Shown: positions 9,135 to 20,392, numbered from the stretch's first letter. The stretch: 64,000 nt of DNA from Lachnospiraceae bacterium (GCA_024698705.1 JAILQX010000047.1:310001-374000), one strand, 5' to 3'. Made by a program: numbers and translations. The notes: a model not told the origin generated them from the sequence alone.

Positions 9135-10880
9135 ATGGCATTTGACGGAATAACCATATCGGCCATTGTAAAGGAACTCAGGGAGAAATGCCTTGATGGC
9201 CGTATCAATAAAATATCACAGCCTGAAAAAGATGAGATTATGTTAACCATTAAACAGACTGATGCTGACGGCAGATACCGCCAGAGAAGGGTTGTTCTGA
9301 GTGCAAATGCTTCATTACCATTGGTTTACATAACTGATGAAAATAAGGTAAGTCCCGAGGTGGCGCCGACCTTTTGTATGTTTTTAAGGAAGCATATCAG
9401 CAACGGGCGTATCACGGATATATACCAGCCGGATTTCGAGAGGATAATAATATTTGATATCGAGCATCTCGATGAGATGAACGACCTTAAGCATAAGAAG
9501 CTCATCATCGAACTGATGGGTAAATACAGCAATATCATATTTACGGATGAGAATGATAAGATACTTGAGAGTATCAAGCATATAAGCGGACTTGTGAGTT
9601 CAGTGAGAGAGGTTTTGCCGGGATGCGATTATTTTGTTCCGAAGAGTGAGGATAAATCCGATCCGCTTAAAACATGTGAAGATGAGTTCAAGAACGTAGC
9701 GTTATGTAAACCGATGGATACCGCAAAGGCGATCTATACGAGTTACAACGGGATCAGTCCGATGTTTGCTTCTCAGGTATGCGATGCAGCCGGAGTTACC
9801 GGAAATTCGTCGGAACTTGACGGGGCGGCAAAGGACAGGCTGTGGAAGACCTGGGGATCATATATCGATATGATAAAGAATGGAGAATACCGTCCCGTGC
9901 TGTTATTTGAAAACGGCGTCGCAAGAGATTATTGCGTGCTACCGGTTTCAAGTTATCCGGAGGAGAACAGGAAGTATTTTGACACCGTAAGCGAACTGCT
10001 CCTGGCATTCTATGCAGACAAGGATAAGGCCGCGAGGATCAGACAGAAGAACACTGACTTAAGGAAGATAGTAGCCACGATACTCGAGAGGGATGTCAAG
10101 AAATACGACCTCTGGGTAAAACAGCTTAAGGACACCGAGAAGATGGATAAGTACAGGGTGTACGGCGAACTGCTGCATACCTACGGGTATTCGCTTCCCG
10201 AAGGCATATCGGAAGCCGAACTTGATGACTATTACACAGGTGGGAAGCTTAAGGTACCGCTCGACAAGGATAAGACAGCGATGGAAAATGCGGCTGCGTA
10301 TTTCGACCGCTATGGCAAACTGAAGCGCACGAAAGAAGCGGTTACGAAGCTGATGGCTGAGGTTAGGGACGAGATCGCCTATCTCGAATCGGTCATGTCC
10401 TCGATAAATATCGCGGAGAAGGAAGAGGATCTTGAAGAGATAAAAGAGGAACTCATCGGGTCAGGCTTCATAAAGAAGCGCGGTAAGAGTAAGAAGCAGA
10501 GATTTAAAAGCAAGCCTTTCCACTATATGAGTTCGGACGGTTTTCATATCTATGTAGGCAAGAACAATTATCAGAACGAGGAACTTACGTTTAAAGTGGC
10601 TGTCGGAAATGACTGGTGGTTCCATGCAAAGGGCATACCGGGCAGCCATGTGATCGTAAAATGTGATAATAGGGAACTGCCCGACAAAACATTTGAGGAG
10701 GCTGCGAGACTGGCTGCGCATTACAGCAAGGCGGGAGGAACCGGTCAGGTCGAGATAGATTACATACAGAAAAAACAGGTAAAGAAATCACCGGGACAGC
10801 CCGTGGGCTTTGTTATTTACCATACAAATTATTCAATGCTGATAGACAGTGACATATCGGGTATACAGCGTATCGACTGA
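9135..10880 (+). CDS. rqcH: NFACT family protein / Rqc2 homologue RqcH
   Basis: MAFDGITISAIVKELREKCLDGRINKISQPEKDEI...; C-terminal FHYMSSDGFHIYVGKNNYQNEELTFK...DWWFHAKGIPGSHVIVK. Confidence 0.9.
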   Translation: MAFDGITISAIVKELREKCLDGRINKISQPEKDEIMLTIKQTDADGRYRQRRVVLSANASLPLVYITDENKVSPEVAPTFCMFLRKHISNGRITDIYQPDFERIIIFDIEHLDEMNDLKHKKLIIELMGKYSNIIFTDENDKILESIKHISGLVSSVREVLPGCDYFVPKSEDKSDPLKTCEDEFKNVALCKPMDTAKAIYTSYNGISPMFASQVCDAAGVTGNSSELDGAAKDRLWKTWGSYIDMIKNGEYRPVLLFENGVARDYCVLPVSSYPEENRKYFDTVSELLLAFYADKDKAARIRQKNTDLRKIVATILERDVKKYDLWVKQLKDTEKMDKYRVYGELLHTYGYSLPEGISEAELDDYYTGGKLKVPLDKDKTAMENAAAYFDRYGKLKRTKEAVTKLMAEVRDEIAYLESVMSSINIAEKEEDLEEIKEELIGSGFIKKRGKSKKQRFKSKPFHYMSSDGFHIYVGKNNYQNEELTFKVAVGNDWWFHAKGIPGSHVIVKCDNRELPDKTFEEAARLAAHYSKAGGTGQVEIDYIQKKQVKKSPGQPVGFVIYHTNYSMLIDSDISGIQRID

Positions 10881-11042
10881 AAACCGTGCTCATATGAAAG
10901 GCCGGATAAGAAGTGCGGTCGTAAATACCGCAGGATATGCATTGTCCGTATTGACGAAGTCGGTAAAATTGAATTATAATTACCCATGTATGCGATTTTA
11001 CCGCTAAACCTTATTCTCGGTAAAATCATGTGTGAGGTGTCC

Positions 11043-11921
11043 ATGATCAAGAGTATGACCGGTTTCGGCAGATGTGAGATCGCCGAAGAGAACCGCAAAG
11101 TAACCGTAGAGATTAAATCAGTTAATCACAGATATCTTGATGTAAATATCAAGATGCCCAAGAAGTTGAATTTCTTTGATGCATCCATAAGAAACCTTCT
11201 TAAGGAATATATGCAGAGAGGAAAGGTTGACTTATTTATCACCTATGAAGACACTTCGGACAACAGTGTCAATGTAAAATATCATCCCGAGGTCGCCGCG
11301 GAATACATGGGCTATCTCAGACAAATGGCAAAGGATTTCGATATCGATGACGATATAAGGGTTTCGACACTCTCGAGATTTCCGGAGATATTTACCCTTG
11401 ATGACGTGGAGATAGATGAAGAAGGTATCTGGAAGCTGCTTGAAAAGGCCATAAGGGGCGCTTCGGAGAGCTTTGTCGAGACACGTATCACCGAGGGAGA
11501 AAACTTAAAGAACGATCTTATCGGCAAGCTGGATCACATGCTTGAGATAGTTGATTTCATAGAGGATAAGAGCCCGCAGATCATCGAGGATTACAGGGCA
11601 GGCCTCATAGAACGTGTCGAAGAGATGCTTGCGGATGCCAAGATCGATATGAGCCGCATAGTCCAGGAGGTTACCATTTATGCAGACAAGATCTGTGTCG
11701 ATGAGGAGATGGTGAGATTGAGAAGCCACATCGAGACCATGAAGAACATCCTGATCGAAGGCGGAAGCATAGGAAGAAAGCTTGATTTCATCGCACAGGA
11801 GATGAACAGGGAGGCCAATACGACTCTCAGCAAATCCGGCGATCTTGAGATATCCAACAGGGGTATCGAACTCAAGACGGAGATAGAAAAAGTAAGGGAA
11901 CAGATCCAGAATATAGAATAG
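11043..11921 (+). CDS. YicC/YloC family endoribonuclease
   Basis: MIKSMTGFGR...SVNHRYLDVNIKMPKKL...EGGSIGRKLDFIAQEMNREANT. Confidence 0.9.
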   Translation: MIKSMTGFGRCEIAEENRKVTVEIKSVNHRYLDVNIKMPKKLNFFDASIRNLLKEYMQRGKVDLFITYEDTSDNSVNVKYHPEVAAEYMGYLRQMAKDFDIDDDIRVSTLSRFPEIFTLDDVEIDEEGIWKLLEKAIRGASESFVETRITEGENLKNDLIGKLDHMLEIVDFIEDKSPQIIEDYRAGLIERVEEMLADAKIDMSRIVQEVTIYADKICVDEEMVRLRSHIETMKNILIEGGSIGRKLDFIAQEMNREANTTLSKSGDLEISNRGIELKTEIEKVREQIQNIE

Positions 11922-11944
11922 CTGTTTTTGAAACGGAGGTTAAT

Positions 11945-12574
11945 ATGCAGAAGGGTATATTGACTGTCATTTCCGGTTTTTCCGGTGCGGGTAAGGGCAC
12001 TTTGATGAAAACCCTTTTATCCAGATATGACGATTACGCACTCAGCGTGTCCATGACAACACGTGCTCCGAGACCGGGTGAGATTGACGGGAAAGATTAT
12101 TTCTTTGTAACGGTCGAAGAATTCGAAAAGAGCATAGCCGAGGGCAAACTCGTGGAGTATGCAAGGTATGTGGACAACTATTACGGAACACCTGCGGATT
12201 ATGTATTTGAACAGCTTAAAAAGGGGAAGAACGTGCTCCTTGAGATTGAGATCCAGGGCGCGCTTCAGATAAAGGAAAAATTTCCGGACGCATTGCTTTT
12301 GTTCATAACCACACCGAGTGCAAAGGTCCTGGAGGAACGCTTAAGAGGCAGGGGAACGGAGACCGAAGAGGTCATCAGAAAGAGACTTGAGAGAGCAGCC
12401 ACCGAAGCTGCCGATGTTGGCAAATACGAATACATCATAGTCAACGACGTACTTGAAGAGGCGGCGGAATCGATGCACAATATCATTACAAATTCAAAGT
12501 TCGCAACCTCAAGAAATGCAAGATTCATAAAGGACATGAAGAGCGGAATCGATTCGCTTTTGAAAGGAGAATAA
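11945..12574 (+). CDS. gmk: Guanylate kinase
   Basis: VISGFSGAGKGTLMKTLL...SMTTRAPRPGEIDGKDYFFV. Confidence 0.95.
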   Translation: MQKGILTVISGFSGAGKGTLMKTLLSRYDDYALSVSMTTRAPRPGEIDGKDYFFVTVEEFEKSIAEGKLVEYARYVDNYYGTPADYVFEQLKKGKNVLLEIEIQGALQIKEKFPDALLLFITTPSAKVLEERLRGRGTETEEVIRKRLERAATEAADVGKYEYIIVNDVLEEAAESMHNIITNSKFATSRNARFIKDMKSGIDSLLKGE

Positions 12575-12575
12575 A

Positions 12576-12809
12576 ATGTTACATCCATCATATTCAGATT
12601 TAATGAAGGTAGTAAACGGAGAGGTTGAGCCCGGAGAAGCAAAGGTCGTAAGTTCACGTTATTCTATTGTTATGGCTACATCAAAGAGAGCAAGACAGAT
12701 CATTTCCGGTGATGAACCGCTCGTTGACGAAGAAGACAGAAAGCCTCTTTCCATCGCCATAGACGAACTCAATCAGTCAAAGATCCAGATACTTGGAGAC
12801 GAGGAATAG
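12576..12809 (+). CDS. rpoZ: DNA-directed RNA polymerase subunit omega
   Basis: SSRYSIVMATSKRARQI...KPLSIAIDEL; directly follows gmk. Confidence 0.9.
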   Translation: MLHPSYSDLMKVVNGEVEPGEAKVVSSRYSIVMATSKRARQIISGDEPLVDEEDRKPLSIAIDELNQSKIQILGDEE

Positions 12810-12819
12810 GAGCACGTTT

Positions 12820-12847
12820 AAAGAAACCCGGTTTCGGGTTTTCTTTT
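12820..12847 (+). terminator. Rho-independent terminator/attenuator before rimO
   Basis: aaagaaacccg-gttt-cgggttttcttttt. Confidence 0.65.
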
Positions 12848-12860
12848 TGAGAAGACGCTT

Positions 12861-14201
12861 ATGAAGATTCTTTTTATTTCACTGGGATGCGATAAGAATA
12901 CCGTCGACAGTGAGATGATGCTGGGTATCCTTTCAGATCACGGTCATACGATAACCGACTCGGAAGAGGATGCCGATGTGGCTGTCATCAATACCTGCTG
13001 TTTTATAGGTGATGCAAAACGGGAATCCATCGACAACATATTGCAGATGGTGGAATTGAAGAAAAGCGGCAGACTGAAGGCTGTTATAGTAACGGGCTGT
13101 TTGGGACAGCGCTATACCGAAGACATACACAAAGAGATCCCGGAGGTCGATGCCATCCTCGGTATCGGCAGCTTTGATAAGATCGCGGATTGCATCGATG
13201 AAGTAACGGCCGGCAAATGTAATGAGGACTACTCCTTCGATTCACTTGCCGATATCAACGGTCCTGTACTCTGCGGATATGACAGACTGCTCACGAGCGG
13301 AGGTCATTACGCATATCTCAAGATCGCCGAGGGCTGCAATAAGCGCTGTACATATTGTGTCATCCCGAAGGTCAGGGGCAGTTACCGTTCGGTACCCATG
13401 GAGATCCTTACGGACGAAGCCGCAAAACTGGCCGAAAGAGGAGTAAAGGAACTGATCCTTGTGGCACAGGAGACCACGCTCTACGGTGTGGATATTTACG
13501 GAAAGAAATCTCTTCATGTTTTGCTTGAGAAACTGGCAAAGATCGAAGACATAAAATGGATCAGGATACTCTATTGTTATCCCGAAGAGATCTATGACGA
13601 GCTTGTAGAGACCATAAAAAACGAACCTAAGGTCTGCCATTATCTGGATATCCCTATACAGCATGCATCCGATGATGTATTAAGGGCCATGGCGAGAAAG
13701 ACGAACAGAGCCGAGATCACCGAAAGGATATGTAAGCTCAGAAAGACGATACCGGATATCGCATTAAGGACCACGTTTATCACCGGATTTCCGGGTGAAA
13801 AGCGTTCGGATCACCTTAAGATGCTGGATTTTGTGCGGGAGACCGGGTTCGACAGGCTTGGAGTATTTACCTACTCGAGAGAGGAAGGTACGATCGCCGG
13901 AGAAAGCAGAAAGCAGATCCCGGAGTTCATCAAGAAGAGAAGAAGGAATGCGGTCATGAAGCTTCAACAGCAGATCGCCTACAAAAAAGCAGAGTCCATG
14001 ATCGGAGAAGAACTCGAGGTCATGATAGAGGGCAGGCTTGTTGAAGATGATATATATGTCGGACGTACCTATAAGGATGCTCCGGGAGTGGATGGCATGA
14101 TATTTGTCGAAAGCGACGGGGAACTGATGAGCGGTGACTTTGTTACGGTAAGGGTCACGGGCTCGAAGGGATACGACCTTATCGGAGAGGTCCGAGGCTG
14201 A
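12861..14201 (+). CDS. rimO: Ribosomal protein S12 methylthiotransferase RimO
   Basis: SLGCDKNTVDSEMMLG; radical-SAM CNKRCTYCVIPKVRGSYRS; C-terminal TRAM. Confidence 0.92.
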   Translation: MKILFISLGCDKNTVDSEMMLGILSDHGHTITDSEEDADVAVINTCCFIGDAKRESIDNILQMVELKKSGRLKAVIVTGCLGQRYTEDIHKEIPEVDAILGIGSFDKIADCIDEVTAGKCNEDYSFDSLADINGPVLCGYDRLLTSGGHYAYLKIAEGCNKRCTYCVIPKVRGSYRSVPMEILTDEAAKLAERGVKELILVAQETTLYGVDIYGKKSLHVLLEKLAKIEDIKWIRILYCYPEEIYDELVETIKNEPKVCHYLDIPIQHASDDVLRAMARKTNRAEITERICKLRKTIPDIALRTTFITGFPGEKRSDHLKMLDFVRETGFDRLGVFTYSREEGTIAGESRKQIPEFIKKRRRNAVMKLQQQIAYKKAESMIGEELEVMIEGRLVEDDIYVGRTYKDAPGVDGMIFVESDGELMSGDFVTVRVTGSKGYDLIGEVRG

Positions 14202-14221
14202 ATACTGAAAGGCTTGAAGAT

Positions 14222-14755
14222 ATGAATTTGCCAAACAAACTAACAATTTTAAGAGTCATATTGATAATCCCGTTCTGTATCATAATGCTGACGGGATGGC
14301 CGGGCAGCGCAGGCAAATGGATCGCGGTCACGATATTTGTCGTTGCCAGCATTACGGATATGCTCGACGGAATGATCGCAAGAAAGAACGGACTCGTGAC
14401 TAACTTCGGAAAGTTCATGGATCCGCTTGCCGACAAGCTTCTGGTGTGTGCGGCACTGATATGCCTGATGGATCGGAGTGCCATTCCCGCATGGGCGGTC
14501 ATAATCATCATGAGCAGAGAGTTTATCATATCCGGATTCAGGCTTGTTGCGAGCGATAGCGGAGTGGTGATCGCCGCGAGTTATTTCGGAAAGTTCAAGA
14601 CCGTCAGCCAGATGGTAATGATCATCATGATGATCTGTGATTTTGAGATACTTAAGCCTTTGACGATACTCGCGATGTATGTCGCTGTTATTTCCACAGT
14701 CATCTCGCTTGTGGATTATATAGTGAAGAACAAGGAAGTCATAAAGGACAAATAA
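14222..14755 (+). CDS. pgsA: CDP-diacylglycerol--glycerol-3-phosphate 3-phosphatidyltransferase
   Basis: NLPNKLTILRVILIIPF; CDP-alcohol motif DMLDGMIARKNGLVTNFGKFMDPLADK. Confidence 0.93.
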   Translation: MNLPNKLTILRVILIIPFCIIMLTGWPGSAGKWIAVTIFVVASITDMLDGMIARKNGLVTNFGKFMDPLADKLLVCAALICLMDRSAIPAWAVIIIMSREFIISGFRLVASDSGVVIAASYFGKFKTVSQMVMIIMMICDFEILKPLTILAMYVAVISTVISLVDYIVKNKEVIKDK

Positions 14756-14770
14756 TAGAGGTAACAATGC

Positions 14771-14801
14771 CCCCTGCCGTGATCTCGGCAGGGGTTTTTT
14801 T
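14771..14801 (+). terminator. Rho-independent terminator
   Basis: cccctgccg-tgatct-cggcagggg-ttttttt. Confidence 0.9.
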
Positions 14802-14899
14802 ATAAACAAATGGATAATAGTACTGTTTCGTGTTACAATTTAATATAAGCAATAGACTCGGCCGGGGGGCCGGGGGGTAAAGCATGATGAGGGTTGCAT

Positions 14900-17143
14900 A
14901 TGGAGAAGATCAAGGGTATATGGGATAGTATAGTCAAAGCAGTCGGAGATCTCGCTGACGGCATCAGAAAGAAGGTTGCTGCCAAAACTGCCGGTGACAG
15001 GGCGGATAAAGGACACGGCGTCGATGACAGGGCAAACAAAGTGCAGGCTGCCGTTAAGGACGGCAGATATCAGAAGATAGGAGTTACGCTCCTCGCGGCG
15101 TATTTCATACCTGTCATACTTATAGTGCTCCTGGGCTTTTTCTCATACAGAAAAGCGTCGGAGATCGTCCTTGAAAAATATACTTCAAGCGTTAAGAGTA
15201 TGATGGCTGCCGCCGACAATTATATGTCCATGGTATGTGCGACCGTTGAGGACAAGGCGCAGACCATGAACGCCAATACCAACGTAACAAAGTACTTCAA
15301 GGTCCTTTATGCCAAAGACGGTACCGAGAAGAATATGGTCTATAATTCGGTATATACGGAAATGGGAAGTTATGTCAAGAACATGGAGTTCGTATCGGAT
15401 TATTATATAATCTGTGAGCATGGCAGACCGTTCCTTAACATAGACAGGAGCGAGACGGAACTTCGTGAATCCGACAACGGAAGGCTTGTCGAATTCTGGG
15501 ATCAGCCGGAAGCTGCTGTATTTAAAAATGCATCGGAGACCAATGTCAAGAATGCATGGATAGGGACACATCCTTTTATAGATGAGGTCTATTACGGCAA
15601 TACGGACAGCTATGCCTTTTCATTTGTCCAGTTGTTCATGAACCTTGACGGTGTCGTTATCATCGATCTTGATAAGGCGAATCTGGAAGCAACACTTGAC
15701 GATCTTAATTTCGGTGACGGCAGCTTTGCGGGTATCGTACTTGAGGGCGCCGAGATCGATATGTCACAGAAACTTGCGGATGGTGCGGTTGTTGCTTCAT
15801 TTGATGACAGCATGCTTTTGTTCAACAACCAGGAATTTTATAAAAATGCCGCTGCGGCCGGAGAGCAGATAGATGGCAAAATGGTTACCTATAACGGGGA
15901 AAATTATTATTTCTTCTATTATCCGATAGATGAAACGGGGTTCTCGCTCTGCGCATTGATACCTGAGGATAATATCACTGCCGAGATGGCCGGCATCAGA
16001 AATGTTACGATAATCATGGTGCTTATCGGTATCTTTGTTGCCCTCGGTATAGGCATGTTCATTTCCCGCGGTATCAGCAACACTCTGTCGCGTGTTTGCA
16101 GGAACCTCGAGAAGGTTGCAAGGGGTGATCTCACAAGGAAGTTCTCGACGGACAGAAAGGATGAACTCAGATTTCTTACCGACACGCTCAATGAGACGAT
16201 CGCAGGAATCAACGATCTGATGGGAGATGTCAGGGGCTTCGGCGATGATGTAAGCAATTCGGCTTCAAGGGTAAATAATGCAAGTGAAGGTATGTGCGAG
16301 ATCATGCAGAACATTTCGAATGAACTCAATCAGCTGGTTACAGGTGCTGAGACCCAGGCAAAGGATGCCGATGTCTGCGCCACTGAGATGAGTGATTTTT
16401 CCAACAAGCTTGACGCGGTGGCAAAGAATTCCGAGCAGATAGGACAGACCGCCCAAAAGGCATTGGAAGCTACGGAAAACGGTCGTGGAACGATACTTGC
16501 ACTCAACAATAAATCCGCATCCACAACCGAACTCGTCGGACAGCTCGTTACGGAGATCCAGGAAGTCATTAAGCAGACGGATGTCATAAGCACCTTTGTC
16601 GAGATGATCAACGAGATATCGGATCAGACGACACTGCTTTCACTCAATGCTTCGATAGAGGCGGCAAGAGCCGGCGAATCGGGCAGAGGCTTTGCGGTAG
16701 TTGCGGAGGAGATCAGAAAACTGGCGGATGAATCGCTTAAGGCTGCAAACAGGATTGATACGATCCTCGGGGACATCAGATCCGCGAGTGAAAAGGCTAC
16801 CGGTTCAGCCAAGAAGACAACATTGTTCATCAACGAACAGGCAGCTGAATTGAAGAATACAACGGCTGTATTTGAAAATATAACCGGCTGCGTTGACGAG
16901 ATGGTAAACGGACTCGAACAGATCTCTGCCAACATGGAAGCCATGATAGGAGAAAAAGAGATAATCGCTGGTTCGATCACAAATATAGCGGCTGTAAGCG
17001 AAGAGACGGCGGCTGTTACAAGATCGGTAACGGATTCAATAAGTGCACAGATAGACTCGGCTGTATCACTTGCGGATGAAGCAGGTATGCTCAATGATAA
17101 AGTTTCATCCCTGAGCGAGAGCATGAGCCATGTGATCATATAA
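14900..17143 (+). CDS. Methyl-accepting chemotaxis protein (periplasmic sensor, HAMP, MA domain)
   Basis: Two TMs; HAMP-like [52 protein letters not shown] hairpin tip. Confidence 0.9.
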   Translation: MEKIKGIWDSIVKAVGDLADGIRKKVAAKTAGDRADKGHGVDDRANKVQAAVKDGRYQKIGVTLLAAYFIPVILIVLLGFFSYRKASEIVLEKYTSSVKSMMAAADNYMSMVCATVEDKAQTMNANTNVTKYFKVLYAKDGTEKNMVYNSVYTEMGSYVKNMEFVSDYYIICEHGRPFLNIDRSETELRESDNGRLVEFWDQPEAAVFKNASETNVKNAWIGTHPFIDEVYYGNTDSYAFSFVQLFMNLDGVVIIDLDKANLEATLDDLNFGDGSFAGIVLEGAEIDMSQKLADGAVVASFDDSMLLFNNQEFYKNAAAAGEQIDGKMVTYNGENYYFFYYPIDETGFSLCALIPEDNITAEMAGIRNVTIIMVLIGIFVALGIGMFISRGISNTLSRVCRNLEKVARGDLTRKFSTDRKDELRFLTDTLNETIAGINDLMGDVRGFGDDVSNSASRVNNASEGMCEIMQNISNELNQLVTGAETQAKDADVCATEMSDFSNKLDAVAKNSEQIGQTAQKALEATENGRGTILALNNKSASTTELVGQLVTEIQEVIKQTDVISTFVEMINEISDQTTLLSLNASIEAARAGESGRGFAVVAEEIRKLADESLKAANRIDTILGDIRSASEKATGSAKKTTLFINEQAAELKNTTAVFENITGCVDEMVNGLEQISANMEAMIGEKEIIAGSITNIAAVSEETAAVTRSVTDSISAQIDSAVSLADEAGMLNDKVSSLSESMSHVII

Positions 17144-17155
17144 GGAAGTGATAAG

Positions 17156-18421
17156 ATGACAGCAGAACTCATATCAGTCGGTACCGAGATATTACTCGGC
17201 AACATAGTAAATACGAACGCGGCATTCCTTTCCGAGGAATGCGCAAAGCTCGGACTTTCCTGTTATTATCAGACGGTAGTAGGTGACAATGAGGAGCGTA
17301 TCTGCGAGACATTGAAGCTCGCTCTTTCCAGATCCGACATCGTTATCATGGGTGGAGGCCTGGGTCCCACACAGGACGACCTTTCCAAGGAGGTCGCGGC
17401 AAAGGTGTGCGGCAGGAAGCTTTTTCTCGATGAGAAGTGCAAGAAGAGCATAGAAGAATATTTTGCAAAGAAGGATACACCGATCCCCGATAACAACTGG
17501 AAACAGGCCATGATACCCGAAGGAAGCGTTATACTTGAAAATCCCAACGGTACGGCTCCGGGAGTCATAATCGAGTACGGGGAGAAGCGTGTGATATTGC
17601 TTCCGGGTCCTCCCGGAGAACTCAAGCCGATGTTCAGGGACAAGGTGATACCTTATCTCATGAAGATGCTGCCGGGTACGATCGTCTCAAAGATCGTTAA
17701 GGTCTGCGGTATAGGTGAAAGCGCTGTTGAGGAGATGATCGAGGATCTTATAGATGCACAGAGCAATCCTACGATAGCGACCTATGCAAAGACAGGTGAG
17801 GTTCATTTGAGAGTAACGGCTTCGGCAAAGACCGAGGCGGCGGCAAACAAGCTGATCAAGCCTGTTGTAAAAGAACTCAAGAACAGGTTTGGGACAGCGG
17901 TATATTCAACGGAAGAACATGTAACACTTGAGATGGCAACGGTCGATCTGCTGGTTGCCAATGAACTTACAGTCTCAACAGTGGAGTCATGTACCGGCGG
18001 TCTTGTGGCCGGCAGGCTTATAAATGTTCCCGGCGTATCGGACGTGTTCAAATCAGGCTTTGTGACCTATTCCAACAAGGCAAAGAGAAAGATAGTCGGG
18101 GTCAAGAAATCTTCACTTGAAAAATTCGGCGCTGTCAGCAAACAGGTTGCGGAAGAGATGGCTGCCGGTGCTCATGCGATCAATAAAGCCGATGTCGTGG
18201 TCGCCACGACGGGCATAGCCGGACCGGACGGCGGGACAGCCGAAAAGCCTGTGGGACTTGTGTATATAGCATGTTACGTTTGCGGTACCATAGCCGTAAA
18301 GGAATTCAGGTTCAGCGGCAACAGAGCCCTGATACGCGAAAAGACGGTTGCGGCCTCATTGTGTCTCATGAGGGAATGTCTGCTTGAGTACATGAGCAAG
18401 AACACCTTCGGTAAGAAGTAA
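17156..18421 (+). CDS. cinA: Competence/damage-inducible protein A (CinA)
   Basis: MTAELISVGTEILLGNIVNTNAAFLSEE...GGLGPTQDD...VESCTGGLVAGRL. Confidence 0.93.
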   Translation: MTAELISVGTEILLGNIVNTNAAFLSEECAKLGLSCYYQTVVGDNEERICETLKLALSRSDIVIMGGGLGPTQDDLSKEVAAKVCGRKLFLDEKCKKSIEEYFAKKDTPIPDNNWKQAMIPEGSVILENPNGTAPGVIIEYGEKRVILLPGPPGELKPMFRDKVIPYLMKMLPGTIVSKIVKVCGIGESAVEEMIEDLIDAQSNPTIATYAKTGEVHLRVTASAKTEAAANKLIKPVVKELKNRFGTAVYSTEEHVTLEMATVDLLVANELTVSTVESCTGGLVAGRLINVPGVSDVFKSGFVTYSNKAKRKIVGVKKSSLEKFGAVSKQVAEEMAAGAHAINKADVVVATTGIAGPDGGTAEKPVGLVYIACYVCGTIAVKEFRFSGNRALIREKTVAASLCLMRECLLEYMSKNTFGKK

Positions 18422-18448
18422 TGCCAGGGTTATTATCATCAGATTTAG

Positions 18449-18475
18449 GAGAACGGTCGGAGACCGTTCTCTTTT
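18449..18475 (+). terminator. Rho-independent terminator
   Basis: gagaacggtc-gga-gaccgttctc-tttt. Confidence 0.9.
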
Positions 18476-18651
18476 GCAGATATTGCAAACGGTGCGTATA
18501 TGTTGTAGAATTATCTAAGCTTATCGGAAACCACATCTGAACCGATCGGATTTGATCGACGTAAATATTCAAGGATACTGTTTCAAGGATATTTTCCCGA
18601 AGAGAGTTTTATTGGACAGATTAATAATTATCATAATTTTATAGTTAAGTG

Positions 18652-18700
18652 TTGACAAAAACGAACGTATGTTTTATTATCATGAATAGAACATTTGTTC
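18652..18700 (+). promoter_or_regulatory. recA promoter with two LexA (SOS) boxes
   Basis: TTGACA (18652) -N17- TATTAT (18675); CGAACGTATGTTTT inside the spacer (core 18663-18674) and GAACATTTGTTC (18689-18700). Confidence 0.85.
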
Positions 18701-18720
18701 ATATTGCAAAGGAGATTAAG

Positions 18721-19758
18721 ATGGAAAGAGAAGAGAAGCTGAGAGCACTGGATGCAGCTATAGCACATATTGAGAAGCAGTATGGTAAAGGAGCGGTCAT
18801 GAAGCTCGGTGATCCCGCAACACAGATGAATGTGGAGACCATTCCTACAGGCTCCCTCAGTCTTGATATAGCACTCGGACTCGGCGGCATACCGAAGGGA
18901 AGGATCGTTGAGATCTACGGACCTGAATCTTCAGGTAAGACAACGGTCACATTGCATATGATAGCGGAAGTACAGAAGAGAGGCGGTATCGCGGGATTTA
19001 TAGACGCCGAGCACGCACTCGATCCCGTATATGCCAAGAATATTGGTGTTGATATAGATAATCTTTATATTTCACAGCCCGACAACGGAGAACAGGCTTT
19101 GGAGATCACGGAGACCATGGTACGTTCGGGTGCGATAGATATAGTTGTTGTCGACTCAGTTGCGGCACTTGTTCCCAAGGCCGAGATCGACGGTGATATG
19201 GGTGATTCACATGTGGGTCTTCAGGCGAGGCTCATGTCGCAGGCTCTTCGTAAGCTTACGGCAGTCATAAGCAAGTCAAACTGTACGGTCATCTTTATCA
19301 ATCAGCTGAGAGAAAAAGTAGGAGTGATGTTCGGAAATCCCGAGACGACCACAGGAGGAAGGGCACTTAAGTTCTATTCGTCCGTAAGACTTGATGTAAG
19401 ACGGATCGAGTCACTCAAGGCAGGCGGAGAAGTCATAGGTAACAGAACAAGAGTCAAAGTAGTCAAGAACAAGATAGCACCTCCGTTCAAAGAAGCCGAA
19501 TTTGATATCATGTTCGGCGAAGGCATATCACGTGAAGGCGATATAGTGGATCTTGCATCCAATCTCGATATCATCAACAAGAGCGGAGCATGGTATGCAT
19601 ATCAGGGCAACAAGATCGGTCAGGGAAGAGAGAACACTAAGCAGTATCTCAAGGAAAATCCTAAGGTTTGCGCCGAGATCGAGCAGAAGATCAGAGATCA
19701 TTACAGCTTTGACGGTCAGCAGGATGCAGATGCATCTGACGATGATAAGGAAGAGTAA
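18721..19758 (+). CDS. recA: Recombinase RecA
   Basis: [14 protein letters not shown]...[20 protein letters not shown]...[36 protein letters not shown]. Confidence 0.98.
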   Translation: MEREEKLRALDAAIAHIEKQYGKGAVMKLGDPATQMNVETIPTGSLSLDIALGLGGIPKGRIVEIYGPESSGKTTVTLHMIAEVQKRGGIAGFIDAEHALDPVYAKNIGVDIDNLYISQPDNGEQALEITETMVRSGAIDIVVVDSVAALVPKAEIDGDMGDSHVGLQARLMSQALRKLTAVISKSNCTVIFINQLREKVGVMFGNPETTTGGRALKFYSSVRLDVRRIESLKAGGEVIGNRTRVKVVKNKIAPPFKEAEFDIMFGEGISREGDIVDLASNLDIINKSGAWYAYQGNKIGQGRENTKQYLKENPKVCAEIEQKIRDHYSFDGQQDADASDDDKEE

Positions 19759-19759
19759 T

Positions 19760-20392
19760 ATGATCATTACCGATATAGTTCAATTATCAGGTAAGAGATA
19801 TAAGATATTTATTGACGGAGAGTTCGCTTTTGTATTGTACAAAGGCGAACTTCGTCCGCTCAGGATAAATATCGGCGAAGAACTGCCTGAAGAAACATAT
19901 GATGTGATAACATCGGATATCATTCCCAAAAGAGCCAGGCTGCGCGCCATGCATCTTCTTGAAAAGAGACCGTATTCCGAATTCGGGATGCGTACAAAAC
20001 TACAGGAGAATCTGTATGATGAGGCTGTCATTGATCAGACTGTCGACTATCTGAAGGGATTCGGTTATATAGATGATAAGGCCTATGCCGTGCTGTATCT
20101 TGAGACTTATACCGGCAGCAAATCACTTAAGCGTATGATAGCGGATCTGAGAGCAAAAGGAATATCTGTTGACAACATAGACAAAGCTGTGGAACAATGC
20201 AGGGGTACGGATGAACTTGAGGATGAACGCGTCCTTATCCGAAAGCTGCTTGACAAGAGGGGCTTTGATCCGGAGACAGCCACCGAAAGGGATATTGCAA
20301 AACTTGTAACATATCTGTACGGTAAGGGTTTTTCTCCCGACCTTATCCGAGACGAGATGAGAGCTGGTATAAACAATGGGTTTGATATATAA
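19760..20392 (+). CDS. recX: Regulatory protein RecX
   Basis: ATG 19760 just after the recA stop; RARLRAMHLLEKRPYSEFGMRTKL...LKGFGYIDDKAYA. Confidence 0.85.
   Translation: MIITDIVQLSGKRYKIFIDGEFAFVLYKGELRPLRINIGEELPEETYDVITSDIIPKRARLRAMHLLEKRPYSEFGMRTKLQENLYDEAVIDQTVDYLKGFGYIDDKAYAVLYLETYTGSKSLKRMIADLRAKGISVDNIDKAVEQCRGTDELEDERVLIRKLLDKRGFDPETATERDIAKLVTYLYGKGFSPDLIRDEMRAGINNGFDI

Noticed and set aside
14249-14809. 186-aa ORF on the - strand
   Set aside because: Antisense to pgsA, which has the CDP-alcohol phosphatidyltransferase motif
19553-19760. N-terminal extension of the RecX ORF (279 aa)
   Set aside because: Extension lies out of frame inside recA; ATG 19760 gives a normal RecX
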